Assembly: GCA_018656555.1 (NCBI GenBank)
Contig: JABHZQ010000007.1
Coordinates: 1-51,911, forward strand
DNA length: 51,911 bases
Origin: an archaeon
GTDB lineage: Archaea; Nanobdellota; Nanobdellia; SCGC-AAA011-G17; GW2011-AR17
Direction: 5' to 3'
This document shows positions 1 through 8,529 of this stretch, piece by piece. The notes under the pieces are model-generated. The model was given only the letters and a program-made list of their open reading frames with translations. It searched no databases and was not told where the DNA came from. How positions within the stretch are numbered: the stretch's first letter is position 1; each line of letters begins with the position of its first letter. The position numbers were made by a program, and so were the translations under genes.

Positions 1-26
1 AAAGAAAGAAGATTAAAAGAATTAAC

Positions 27-488
<462 letters not shown>

Positions 489-513
489 TTTAGAACTCTC
501 TTGTTGAGGTAGT

Positions 514-1137
514 TTAAAAGTATTTTTGTGGGTGAGTACATAGGTTTGCTAGTGGACATGAATTACAAGAAGGTTTTTTTGTACAGTGTTGTTTGCAATG
601 TTCTACAATTAAAGCATGATATTCTTTGTAAGTTTCAGAGGATATACTCTTGTGGAATAGTTCTTGAAGATCTTCATACTCTTTAAATTCAAAGCCCAAT
701 CTCTCAAATACTCTTTTTGTATAAGCATCAATCACAAAATAGGACTTATTGTAAGCATAGAGAAGTATTGAGTCTACTGTTTCTGGCCCTAAACCCCATA
801 CTTCAAGTAATTTTTCTCTTGTGAACTCATTTGCTTTTAGGAATTCTCTTATTTTTCTTGTTTTTTGATTATAATAACCAGAGGGTCTTATTTTTTCTTT
901 AAGTTTTTCATCAGAAAGGTTGTTAATTTCTTTTTTAGATATTTTTTCAAAATTGTTTAATGCTTTTTCTACATTTTTCCAGGAAGTGTTTTGTGTCAGA
1001 ATTGCACCTAGACAGATTTCAAATACTTCATTATCATTTTTTGGTGATTTACCGGAATATTTACCTTGAATGGGCCACCAACCTTGTTTCCCATAGTGTT
1101 TTAGTAAAATATTATAGACTTCTTGTATTTGATTCAT
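514..1137 (-). CDS. MagIII-like HhH-GPD DNA glycosylase (COG2231)
   Basis: Base-excision repair glycosylase of the endonuclease III superfamily, 207 residues. The N-terminal WWPIQG and the ILTQNTSWKNVEKAL segment are typical of the COG2231/MagIII group, which removes alkylated purines. The helix-hairpin-helix reads VWGLGPETVDSILL, followed by the catalytic Asp in FVIDAYTKRVF. Where endonuclease III has its Schiff-base lysine this protein has Glu, which fits a monofunctional glycosylase without lyase activity. The C-terminus carries a CX5CX2CX5C cluster (CTKKPSCNSCPLANLC) expected to bind a [4Fe-4S] cluster. Length matches the family. The substrate is inferred from the family only. Confidence 0.82.
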   Translation of the reverse strand: MNQIQEVYNILLKHYGKQGWWPIQGKYSGKSPKNDNEVFEICLGAILTQNTSWKNVEKALNNFEKISKKEINNLSDEKLKEKIRPSGYYNQKTRKIREFLKANEFTREKLLEVWGLGPETVDSILLYAYNKSYFVIDAYTKRVFERLGFEFKEYEDLQELFHKSISSETYKEYHALIVEHCKQHCTKKPSCNSCPLANLCTHPQKYF

Positions 1138-1169
1138 AGTATTAGAAAAAGAGATTATTTATTTAAAAA

Positions 1170-2135
1170 TTATTGCATTAATAGTTGGGATTGTCCAGTT
1201 AGGTAATCAGGACAGAAAGTTTTAGCTAACGCGACCATTGGATCATCTGTTTGGTCTCTAGGGCAAGTATAGAGATGTATTTCTGGTCTAGTAGCCATCT
1301 CATCAAAAATATCATACATTGTGGTTTGTCCTTCTGTAAGATGTCTTTCATGTAAACTTCCAATAACCATTGCAAAATCATCAAGTCCTCTTCTTTCTGC
1401 TTCTCCAAAAGAAAATTCAATTCCTGCTCTAGTTCTTGTTCTACCTTGTTCAACAAATCCACAAATTAATTGAGCCATTTCATTTGAAACTTGATTGAAA
1501 TAAGGATCATCAGCTGAAATCTCTCCCCTATGTAGTTTATCTGTTAGAACTATAACTTCATTTGCTAAATCTCCAGATCTTTGTAATTTTTGTCCTTGGA
1601 TAATTAGTTCTTCTGGGGTGTAGGGTTCCCATCCTTGATAATGAATTCCATCTGAGATATTATCAAATGCGAATTGTTGTGCACCACTACCGTCAGTATT
1701 AAAAATTGTAGTTCTTAATTCTAGATCATCTCTATGTGCTTCTCTATATGATCTTATTTTTTCTTCTGTTAATCCAGATTCAATAAAATCTTCATGCATA
1801 ATGTATTCAGAAGATGGACCTTCGTCAAAAATTCCATCAAGAGCTCCTGCTTTGTATCTTTCCTCTAATTCCCTATAGATTGATCCTTGACAGGCAATAG
1901 ATAAGGGAGTATGTCCCTCTAAATTTGCATGGGTCTGAACAAAAACATTAGCTCTTCCAGTTGAACCTCTTGCAGGTATGATTATTGGTTCCCCTATAAC
2001 TGAAGGCATTTTTGTTACTTCTTCTTGAGGTGGTTCATCTGTTCTTGGATTCTCAGTGTCCTTTCTAGAAGGATACAAAAGTAGTGCAGCCATAGCAGCA
2101 ACAGTTACAACCGGAACTATCCATCTTCTACTCAT
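1170..2135 (-). CDS. Membrane-anchored extracytoplasmic protein, possibly TraB/EreA-like
   Basis: About 321 residues from the ATG at 2135 (MSRRWIVPVV). A longer reading from a TTG at 2174 would run through the likely TATA box (TTTATAAATA near 2150-2160), so I prefer the ATG. One hydrophobic segment at residues 3-22 is a signal anchor, followed by a Pro/Glu-rich linker and a soluble domain outside the membrane. That domain has VQTHANLEGHTPLSIACQG, then GIFDEGPSSEY, and later MVIGSLHERHL. This is faintly like the H...EG...GxxH layout of the TIKI/TraB/EreA/ChaN superfamily. The match is weak and I would not assign a reaction. It is divergent from the archaeosortase gene. Confidence 0.65.
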   Translation of the reverse strand: MSRRWIVPVVTVAAMAALLLYPSRKDTENPRTDEPPQEEVTKMPSVIGEPIIIPARGSTGRANVFVQTHANLEGHTPLSIACQGSIYRELEERYKAGALDGIFDEGPSSEYIMHEDFIESGLTEEKIRSYREAHRDDLELRTTIFNTDGSGAQQFAFDNISDGIHYQGWEPYTPEELIIQGQKLQRSGDLANEVIVLTDKLHRGEISADDPYFNQVSNEMAQLICGFVEQGRTRTRAGIEFSFGEAERRGLDDFAMVIGSLHERHLTEGQTTMYDIFDEMATRPEIHLYTCPRDQTDDPMVALAKTFCPDYLTGQSQLLMQ

Positions 2136-2208
2136 AATTGAGAGTTTTTTGTTTTTATTTATAAAACTTAGCAAAAGGCTATAAATCTAAGAATATTCTA
2201 CTTTTTTT

Positions 2209-2715
2209 ATGAAAAATCTAGATTTACCAATAAGATATGTTTTGGCTGTTTTAGTAGGAGTATTTTATCAGATATTTTATTGGATTTTCTCTCCTTGGAC
2301 CTTACATTCTACTTACTGGATTTTAAATTTAGTCTATAATGTTGTTTTAGAAGGGAATCTTATAACTTTTGACTCTGTTACATTTGCTCTAATACCGGCC
2401 TGTACTGCTGCTACTGCTTATTTATTGTTGACTATGTTAATCTTAGTAACAAGAGGGATTAAACTCTTAACAAGGATTAAAATCTGGATCTATGGCTGTT
2501 TATTGATTCTTGTGTTTAATACTCTTAGAATCTTTTTACTTATTTGGATCTATGTTACATTTGGCCAAAATTACTTTGATGCTTTACACTTAGTATTCTG
2601 GCATGTTATTTCTACTGTTGTAGTTGTTTTGATTTGGATTGGGTTGACTAAGAAGTATAAAGTTAAAGGAATACCTATTTATTCAGATTTTAAGTATATT
2701 CTTAGTCTTAGATAA
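2209..2715 (+). CDS. Archaeosortase/exosortase family transpeptidase
   Basis: Polytopic membrane protein of 168 residues with five or six hydrophobic segments. It has the three expected catalytic residues of the exosortase/archaeosortase family in order: Cys65 in LIPACTAATA, Arg107 in FNTLRIFLL, and a His in the DALHLVFWH segment (His127 or His132). These enzymes cut near a C-terminal transmembrane sorting signal of exported proteins and usually transfer the protein to a lipid or other anchor. This is a short, core-only version. Several neighbours here are secreted with a C-terminal hydrophobic helix, for example the 656-residue protein at 17,068-19,038, and could be substrates, but I see no classical PGF or PEF motif. 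Start ATG follows an AT-rich promoter shared with the divergent gene. Confidence 0.85.
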   Translation: MKNLDLPIRYVLAVLVGVFYQIFYWIFSPWTLHSTYWILNLVYNVVLEGNLITFDSVTFALIPACTAATAYLLLTMLILVTRGIKLLTRIKIWIYGCLLILVFNTLRIFLLIWIYVTFGQNYFDALHLVFWHVISTVVVVLIWIGLTKKYKVKGIPIYSDFKYILSLR

Positions 2716-2720
2716 GAAGT

Positions 2721-4136
2721 TTATCCATATAAGATTTTTTTAAAAATTATATTGAATGTTGTTTTGGGTTTGGTTATTGCTCTCTTTAATACCCAAAATG
2801 GTCGTTTTTTTAAATCTCTTTTGATGATATCAATCTTAAAACTTTTCATTAATTCTCCTCTTTTTTTGTAAAATTTATGATATTCTTTCATATCAATATC
2901 ATCATCTAATAAAATTGGATTTAATGCTTGGTCTTCTGAATTTTGTCTAAGAAAATCCCAATCCATATCATCACTTACTTTTCCTTTTTGTTTTGCAATT
3001 TCCCATATCTCTGTTCCGGGGTAGGGAGTTAGTACAAATGTAGAAAGATCCTTAGCTCCTATTTTCTTGAACTCTTTTATTAGATCTAGTGTTTTATACA
3101 TATCTTCTATTGTTTCACCTGGAACTGCAAACATAAAACTTCCACCAACCAAGAACTTGTGTTTTATCATTAATCTTACAGCTTCTTTTGATTTTTCAAG
3201 ATTTACTGTTCCTTTTTTTAGATAATTTAATACTTTTTGACTACCACTTTCAAATCCACAACCAATTCTTACAACATTTAGTTCTTTTAGTGTGGATAAT
3301 AGATCTTCATTAATTAATTCAGCTTTTAACTGTACACCCCATTTTATTTTTTCTAAACCTTCTTTTTTTAATGCCCCAACTAATTCTCTTGCCTTCTTAT
3401 TATTGGTTAGAAATAGGTCATCTGGTACATTTATGTAATTTACTCCATATTTTTTATGTAATATTCTTACTTCTTCTACAATATAATCTACTGAATGATA
3501 TCTAATTTTTTTTGCCCAAAATTTAGATGTTGAGCAGAATACACATTCAAAAGGACACCCTCTTGAGGCTATCATATTATGCCTTATCCCTACACTCCCA
3601 TCTTCTAATATTTCTTTTTTAAAATATCCCTTATTGATCAAAGATCTGTCAGGATGAGGAATTTCATCAAGATTTTTAATTAATTCTCTTCTTCCAGTAT
3701 TGATAAGTTCTCCATTTTCCAAGAATAATAATCCAGTTATTTTTTTTAATTCTTCTTTAGGGAATTTATTATATTTTTTGTAAATTTTTATTAAATCAAG
3801 CAATATATATTCTCCTTCACCTAAAATACCAATTTTAAAACAATCCTTAAATGAATTTGGAAGTGTGGTTATATGGACTCCTCCAATTAAAATAGGGATA
3901 TTTTTTATTTTTTTTGCTAATTTAATTGCTCTACCATAATCTGTAGTCATTGCTGTAATACCAATAATATCTGGAGAATAATTTTTTAATTCTTCTTCAA
4001 CGTCTTCAAAATTAGCATCAATAATCCTTAATTCTTCTGAAGGATATTTTTGTTTAATAATTGTACTTAGATATACTAGCCCTAATGGGGCATTAGTGGG
4101 TTTATAGGTATTTAAACTTACAAAAGCAATTTTCAT
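2721..4136 (-). CDS. B12-binding domain radical SAM protein (COG1032)
   Basis: 471 residues. Residues 1-135 form a cobalamin-binding-type Rossmann domain (MKIAFVSLNTYKPTNAPLG... IIGITAMTTDYGRA ... GVHITTLPNSF). The radical SAM core follows with Cys194, Cys198 and Cys201 in RGCPFECVFC, which ligate the [4Fe-4S] cluster. Later strands include GCGFESGSQKVLNYL and GSFMFAVPGETIEDM, as usual in this group. The C-terminus is a basic helical tail. The group includes methyltransferases and ring-forming enzymes; the substrate cannot be read from sequence. It converges with the archaeosortase gene (stops 5 bases apart). Confidence 0.85.
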   Translation of the reverse strand: MKIAFVSLNTYKPTNAPLGLVYLSTIIKQKYPSEELRIIDANFEDVEEELKNYSPDIIGITAMTTDYGRAIKLAKKIKNIPILIGGVHITTLPNSFKDCFKIGILGEGEYILLDLIKIYKKYNKFPKEELKKITGLLFLENGELINTGRRELIKNLDEIPHPDRSLINKGYFKKEILEDGSVGIRHNMIASRGCPFECVFCSTSKFWAKKIRYHSVDYIVEEVRILHKKYGVNYINVPDDLFLTNNKKARELVGALKKEGLEKIKWGVQLKAELINEDLLSTLKELNVVRIGCGFESGSQKVLNYLKKGTVNLEKSKEAVRLMIKHKFLVGGSFMFAVPGETIEDMYKTLDLIKEFKKIGAKDLSTFVLTPYPGTEIWEIAKQKGKVSDDMDWDFLRQNSEDQALNPILLDDDIDMKEYHKFYKKRGELMKSFKIDIIKRDLKKRPFWVLKRAITKPKTTFNIIFKKILYG

Positions 4137-4187
4137 ATTATTGCTACAAATTGGTTACTTTTAAGTTTATCTTTTTTAGTAGTTATT

Positions 4188-4649
4188 CTATGTAAGAAGT
4201 GTAACAACTCCAGTTGCTACAAGTGTTAGAATTATTCCTGCTGTTATGACTCCAAGAGTTATGGCAACTAGAGACTTTTTTCTATCTAATTTAAAAAACC
4301 AAGAGACAATAGTTCCAGTGTAAGCACCAGTTCCAGGTAAGGGGATAGCTACAAGTAAATACAACGCAACAAACTCCCAAGAAGTACCTAGTCTTTTCTC
4401 TATTTTTTTTCTTCCTCTTTCTACAACCTTAGTAAATAGCTTTCTATAAGGTTTGATATTCATAAAAAATTCATGTAAGTAATCAAGAAATGCGAATATT
4501 ACAAGTATAATCAATATGTTTGCTAGTGTACAAAGTGCGAATACTAGAAGTGGATCATATCCAAAACCAATTCCATAAGGGATACCACCCCTAAGCTCTG
4601 CAATTGGGGCCATACTGAGTAAGATAGCAATTAACAGATTATTAATCAT
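4188..4649 (-). CDS. Small multidrug export family membrane protein (PF06695-like)
   Basis: 153 residues with three to four hydrophobic segments. N-terminal SMAPIAELRGGIPYGIGFG and the later LYLLVAIPLPGTGAYTGTIVSW are the two signature stretches of the COG2426 'small multidrug export' family, a DedA-like fold with re-entrant loops. The transport role is a family label with little experimental support. Its start overlaps the end of the upstream coiled-coil gene by 8 bases, so the two are probably co-transcribed. Confidence 0.82.
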   Translation of the reverse strand: MINNLLIAILLSMAPIAELRGGIPYGIGFGYDPLLVFALCTLANILIILVIFAFLDYLHEFFMNIKPYRKLFTKVVERGRKKIEKRLGTSWEFVALYLLVAIPLPGTGAYTGTIVSWFFKLDRKKSLVAITLGVITAGIILTLVATGVVTLLT

Positions 4650-5526
4650 CTTTAGATCCTTGGAATGCTATAAGATCTTCTGTAGTTAAAACTTTTTTCT
4701 TTTTTATTTTTTCTTCTACGGCTTTTGATTTCTCTTCAATTTTTTGTTCATCTATTTGCTGTTTTTTCTTTCTAACTTTATCTTTCTTGTCTTTATCCTT
4801 CCCATACAATCCCTTAACCATTTTTTGTTTTTCTCTTAGTTTTTTGTTCAACTCTGAGAATTCTTGTTTATATGTAATGAATTTATCAAAAGCATCTTCT
4901 TGTTCTTTTTTAACTGTATTGATCTCTTTTGAAATAGAATTAAATTCTTTGTAACCATCTTTGTTATCTTTTAGAGTTTCTTTTATTTTATTATGGAAAT
5001 CCTCTGCTTTTTTCTTAGTTGTATCAATTTTTTCTGATAGACCCTTAGATTCCCCTTGTAACTCATCAAGGTCTTTAACTCCAGCTATTTTTTTCTTTAG
5101 ATCTTTAATTTGTTTCATTAATTGCTTTTCTTTTGAGAATGATAGGGCCTCTGTTTCTAGATTAGTTTCTAGTTGGGCTATTTGTTTTTTAACAGAATCA
5201 GGATCTTTTATTTTTAATTTTTGAAGTTTGTCCTTCTTTTTATCATTAATTTCTTTTATTTTTTTAATTAATCCTCTAACTTCTTTGTTATATTTCTCTC
5301 TTTCATCTTTAAATTTCTTTATTTTATCAGAAAAAGTATCATTATTGGACTTAACACTCTTAACAGCTTTTATTAATTGAGCTATTTTATCCTTAAGTTC
5401 CTCTTTTTTCTTGAACCACTCTTCTTTGTGAGCATTTAGTTCATCTAATTTAGTTTTCAAACTAGTAATCTCTTTCTGTACTTCAGCTAGTTTGTCTTTA
5501 ACATTGATTTCAGTCATTATAACCAC
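4642..5526 (-). CDS. Archaeal coiled-coil protein (COG1340-like)
   Basis: 294 residues, almost entirely charged heptad-type coiled coil rich in Lys, Glu and Asp, with no membrane segment. This matches the widespread archaeal COG1340 coiled-coil proteins, whose role is unknown although they often sit near translation or protein-export genes. The tail ends in a short basic region and VLTTEDLIAFQ, a conserved-looking terminal peptide. The listed start is MVIMTEI; the second ATG (MTEINV, position 5517) is an equally good start. It lies just downstream of the ribosomal stalk genes. Confidence 0.75.
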   Translation of the reverse strand: MVIMTEINVKDKLAEVQKEITSLKTKLDELNAHKEEWFKKKEELKDKIAQLIKAVKSVKSNNDTFSDKIKKFKDEREKYNKEVRGLIKKIKEINDKKKDKLQKLKIKDPDSVKKQIAQLETNLETEALSFSKEKQLMKQIKDLKKKIAGVKDLDELQGESKGLSEKIDTTKKKAEDFHNKIKETLKDNKDGYKEFNSISKEINTVKKEQEDAFDKFITYKQEFSELNKKLREKQKMVKGLYGKDKDKKDKVRKKKQQIDEQKIEEKSKAVEEKIKKKKVLTTEDLIAFQGSKDD

Positions 5527-5567
5527 TTTTGGATTTGCGTCTAAATTAAAAAAAGGTTAAAAAAAAT

Positions 5568-5876
5568 TTAACCGAATAGTGCTCCTAAACCTGCAGCAGC
5601 TTCTTCAGTAGATTTTTTCTCTTCTTTCTTCTCTTCTTTCTTTTCAGCTGGTTTATTATCCCCACCTTGAGCTGGAGCAGCTTGTGCAGCAACTGGAGCT
5701 ACAGCAGCTTCTTTGACTGCTTCGTCAATATTAACTCCATCTAAAGCTGCAACTAAGGATTTAATTTTACCATCATCTGCAGCAACACCTGCTGCGTCTA
5801 AGACTTTTTTAACACCTGCTTCGTCTACTGGCTTTCCTGCCTTATGTAATAGCATAGCCGCATAGATATATTCCAT
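5568..5876 (-). CDS. rpl12: Ribosomal protein P1 (archaeal L12)
   Basis: Acidic stalk protein of the large subunit, 102 residues. The N-terminal helical dimerisation domain begins [19 protein letters not shown]. An Ala/Pro hinge and a charged [10 protein letters not shown] segment follow, then the conserved tail [10 protein letters not shown] that recruits translation factor GTPases. All features match archaeal aL12/P1. It is the last gene of the L1-P0-P1 operon, 17 bases after P0. A strong GGAGG precedes its start. Confidence 0.97.
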   Translation of the reverse strand: MEYIYAAMLLHKAGKPVDEAGVKKVLDAAGVAADDGKIKSLVAALDGVNIDEAVKEAAVAPVAAQAAPAQGGDNKPAEKKEEKKEEKKSTEEAAAGLGALFG

Positions 5877-5893
5877 TTTATTGCCTCCTAAAT

Positions 5894-6751
5894 TTAAGTA
5901 GTAGTCTTGTTATGAAGACTTGATGCTTGTGCATTTGCTTTTTGTACAAGCCGTTTGATATTTTCGTCTGTGATTATGTCTTGTGAGTCTGCTAGAGCAG
6001 TACCCTCCCTATAAGCTTTTGATAATAATGTTTTGATAGTATCTTTTGAAAGGTATCCAACTTTAATTGCTAAGTTGAATGCTTCACTGTGCATTGATTT
6101 TAAGTTGTTCACATAAGCTTCTTCGTCAATGTCTAATACTTTTCTATCAAATAATGTTCCTGCTTCTAAAACAGAGATTATGTTTAAACCAACTTCCATA
6201 GGCTCAATTCCTAATCTAGTTAGAATTTCTGCTTGTTTAGCATTAATTGCTTCTCCTGCTGGAACTAATAATTTATCTTCTTTAATCGCGATCTTTCCAT
6301 CTTCAATTGCTGTTTTAATTCCTAGCTGTCCTAATTCACCAATAACAGGACCAGGTGCAAAAGGAGTCTTTCCTGCTGGAACTATAACATCTTTAGGTGC
6401 TATTGATCCTGCTTTTGCTGGAGCTGGACTCTTACTTTTTTGCAACATTTTGTAAAGTTTGAAAGGATTTTCCTTTGTGAATATTAAAGCCGGCATTCCT
6501 CTGATCTTTTCTTTAAGATCTGAAGCTCCAGGAACATCTTGACCTAATTTTGTAAAGGCCACTCTCATTAATCTTCCTTTTGTCATGAAAATTACTACTT
6601 TGCCCTTAAGTGAATCTCTCATTCTCTGCAGCTGTCTTGCTGGAAGGTTTTCCATATCTACTAAACCTAGAATAGGGTATTCTTTAGCAAAATCACTAAT
6701 TTGTTTAACAACATCCTTTTTCTGCTTTGAAACAAAAGGTTTGGGTTTCAT
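5894..6751 (-). CDS. rpl10: Ribosomal protein P0 (archaeal L10), short C-terminus
   Basis: Stalk base protein that binds 23S rRNA and carries P1 dimers, 285 residues. The rRNA-binding domain ([26 protein letters not shown]) and the archaeal/eukaryotic insertion ([32 protein letters not shown]) are clear, as are the helical P1-binding segments at about residues 205-275. It then ends in [13 protein letters not shown] and lacks the acidic hinge and the GLGALFG-type tail that most archaeal P0 proteins share with P1. Its start overlaps the stop of L1 by 4 bases. Confidence 0.95.
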   Translation of the reverse strand: MKPKPFVSKQKKDVVKQISDFAKEYPILGLVDMENLPARQLQRMRDSLKGKVVIFMTKGRLMRVAFTKLGQDVPGASDLKEKIRGMPALIFTKENPFKLYKMLQKSKSPAPAKAGSIAPKDVIVPAGKTPFAPGPVIGELGQLGIKTAIEDGKIAIKEDKLLVPAGEAINAKQAEILTRLGIEPMEVGLNIISVLEAGTLFDRKVLDIDEEAYVNNLKSMHSEAFNLAIKVGYLSKDTIKTLLSKAYREGTALADSQDIITDENIKRLVQKANAQASSLHNKTTT

Positions 6752-7410
6752 AATTTACCTCCAAGTAAAATTGGTTTACCCATTGTTGTTTTTAAGAATG
6801 AATTTTTAATATTATGTTCGTGTTGTGGAAGTGAATTTGTTAATGTTGTGAATAAATGTACAACATTATCTGCTAGATCTTCATCTGACATTGATTCTGT
6901 TCCAATTTGACACTTAATAACTAGCTCACCTTTGGTTATTATCCTTACCATATTTTGTAATTTTTCCATAAGTGGTTTTAATTGTGCTTTTGGTGGAACG
7001 ATCATTCCTGCCTTTGGATTTGGCATTTTTCCTTTTGTTCCTAGAGCTCTACCAAAATTCTTTGCGATCAGAGGCATAATTGTTGCTTGACCCAGGAAGA
7101 AATCAAATTCTTTGATTAGGTTTTTTACTTCTCTTTTATTCTTACTTAATGCTTTAAATTCTTCTTGTGAGATTACTTTATCACAGTTTGCTTGTCCTTC
7201 TTTTATTAATTCAGAAGCAAATAAACCACAAACTTTGATCTTTTTTCCTCTTCCTTTGGGTAGATTTATGAATAGATCTACTTTTTGTTCGGGTTTTTTA
7301 AGATCAAGTTGTTGTAAATTGATAATTAGATCGAATGATTGAGAGAAATTTCTTTTTTTAGCAGAATCTCTTGCTTTTTTTAGGGTTTCTAGTACTTTAT
7401 TTTTATCCAT
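6748..7410 (-). CDS. rpl1: Ribosomal protein L1
   Basis: 220 residues, the normal archaeal length. It forms the L1 stalk at the ribosomal E site. Typical stretches are SFDLIINLQQLDLKKPEQKVDLFINLPKG near the N-terminus and LGTKGKMPNPKAGMIV in domain II. A strong GGAGGG sits 5-10 bases ahead of the ATG. It is first in the L1-P0-P1 operon; L11, often found just upstream in archaea, is absent here. Archaeal L1 commonly represses its own operon by binding the mRNA, and a small inverted repeat lies in this leader (see the separate entry). Confidence 0.96.
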   Translation of the reverse strand: MDKNKVLETLKKARDSAKKRNFSQSFDLIINLQQLDLKKPEQKVDLFINLPKGRGKKIKVCGLFASELIKEGQANCDKVISQEEFKALSKNKREVKNLIKEFDFFLGQATIMPLIAKNFGRALGTKGKMPNPKAGMIVPPKAQLKPLMEKLQNMVRIITKGELVIKCQIGTESMSDEDLADNVVHLFTTLTNSLPQHEHNIKNSFLKTTMGKPILLGGKL

Positions 7411-7414
7411 TATG

Positions 7415-7436
7415 CCCTCCTACTTCACGTAGTGAT
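7415..7436 (-). promoter_or_regulatory. Leader of the L1 operon with inverted repeat and Shine-Dalgarno
   Basis: Just upstream of the L1 start the transcript reads TCACTACGTGA, an inverted repeat, directly followed by AGTAGGAGGG, the ribosome binding site. A TATA-like TTTATAAA lies near 7463-7474. A hairpin next to the ribosome binding site fits autogenous control by L1, but I cannot confirm that it matches the L1-binding consensus. Confidence 0.35.
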
Positions 7437-7457
7437 GCGGGTATGTTTTGGGGAAAT

Positions 7458-7832
7458 TTAGGGATTTATAAAGGTTTCGGCCAGAATATCCCTTATTCTA
7501 GCGTCTAGAGTATCATCTTTAACAAGTACATATTGAGCTTGGTCTTCTGAAGTAATTACCCAAGGTATTGTGTAGCTGGCATCTACTAGTATATATGTCT
7601 TTAATCCTCTTCTATTCAATTTGTGGGCAAGAACAGCACCCTCTGGTTGAGTGGGTTTTTTGAAAATAGCATCTATGAAGAATAAACTATATTCTGATAA
7701 AACTGAGGTATTTTCTCCCCCAAATAAATCTACTGAAGTGGTAAGAGTAGTATATGTGTCTGCATCTCCACAAAGCTTAGCTATTCTTGCACCTAATTCA
7801 GGTTTCTTTGTAACTATGTATACTTTATTCAT
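7458..7832 (-). CDS. Hypothetical protein with receiver-like fold
   Basis: 124 residues with no membrane segment. The pattern KVYIVTKKPELGARIAKLC ... YSLFFIDAIF ... KTYILVDASYTIPWVIT ... AQYVLVKDDTLDARIRDIL alternates strands and helices like a small Rossmann or response-regulator-like domain. Asp54 in FFIDAIF sits about where a receiver phosphoacceptor would be. No partner kinase is nearby, and the match is by pattern only. Its 3' end contains the TATA-like element of the L1 operon. Confidence 0.55.
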   Translation of the reverse strand: MNKVYIVTKKPELGARIAKLCGDADTYTTLTTSVDLFGGENTSVLSEYSLFFIDAIFKKPTQPEGAVLAHKLNRRGLKTYILVDASYTIPWVITSEDQAQYVLVKDDTLDARIRDILAETFINP

Positions 7833-7864
7833 AGAAAGAGTTTTTGAGAGAGATTTAATAAAAG

Positions 7865-7984
7865 TTACTTTTTCCCTTTTGTCTCATTGAAATCATAGAC
7901 GAAAACTTTTCCGCAATTTGGGCACCAATGGTAGCCATTATAAAAATTGTCAAAGTCCTCCCCACATCTATTACATCCAGTCAT
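7865..7984 (-). CDS. 39-residue zinc-ribbon microprotein
   Basis: Short reading frame from the ATG at 7984 to the TAA at 7865, encoding MTGCNRCGEDFDN..., then YHWCPNCGKVFVYDF. Two knuckles, CNRC (Cys4, Cys7) and CPNC (Cys21, Cys24), 13 residues apart, make a complete zinc ribbon. An ATG start, the intact frame and the motif argue that it is real despite its size. It lies 32 bases downstream of the Mtq2-like methyltransferase on the same strand. Mtq2 enzymes in archaea and eukaryotes work with the small zinc protein Trm112. This protein is shorter than Trm112 and not clearly related, so a partnership is only a possibility. Confidence 0.72.
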   Translation of the reverse strand: MTGCNRCGEDFDNFYNGYHWCPNCGKVFVYDFNETKGKK

Positions 7985-8016
7985 AGGTTTAGAAAGGTTT
8001 TGATTATTTTTAAGGT

Positions 8017-8529
8017 TTACTGTAATAAGTATACACCTAATGTTTCCATGAAGATTTCTTCAGATTCTAATAATCTCCAAGAATAATCTTTGAATAAGGT
8101 TTCGGGTTTTCCAGTAAGTGTGGATATAAGAAGTAGGATCTTTCCATCTTTGTCTAGGTATTGTTTAGCTTGAGATAGGAACTTTTTAAGAATCTCATCT
8201 CCTTTTTTACCTCCTGTTGTGGCAAGCTTTGAATCTTCTGGCTCTTTTTTGTCTTCAGGTAAGTAAGGTGGGTTGAATATGATTAAGTCGAATTTCCCTT
8301 CCACATTTTCAAATAGATTGGATTGTATTGCATTAACTCCTTTTTTCTTTACATATTCTACTGCTTCAGGATTTACATCTACTGCTAGAACTTCATTTTC
8401 AGGATCTTCCATAGCAGTAATTGCTTGTATACCTGTTCCTGTACCCATATCTAAAACTTTTCCCTGAGCATGCTTTCTAACATGTTGGTTTAATAGATAT
8501 GAATCTTCTCTTGGTTCATATAAAGACAT
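8017..8529 (-). CDS. Mtq2/HemK2-like class I methyltransferase
   Basis: 170 residues. N-terminal YEPREDSYLL is characteristic of the archaeal/eukaryotic HEMK2-Mtq2 branch. Motif I is VLDMGTGTGIQAI, the acidic residue of motif II is in VLAVDVNPEAV, and the amide-binding IIFNPPYLP is the NPPY signature of enzymes that methylate glutamine or other planar nitrogens. The expected job is N5-methylation of the GGQ glutamine in the release factor, with Trm112 as cofactor protein. The start codon overlaps the stop of the upstream regulator gene. Confidence 0.88.
   Translation of the reverse strand: MSLYEPREDSYLLNQHVRKHAQGKVLDMGTGTGIQAITAMEDPENEVLAVDVNPEAVEYVKKKGVNAIQSNLFENVEGKFDLIIFNPPYLPEDKKEPEDSKLATTGGKKGDEILKKFLSQAKQYLDKDGKILLLISTLTGKPETLFKDYSWRLLESEEIFMETLGVYLLQ

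Noticed and set aside
780-830. Loss of the catalytic lysine in the endonuclease III-like protein as inactivation
   Set aside because: Glu at this position is normal for the MagIII/COG2231 branch, so it is not a sign of a dead enzyme.
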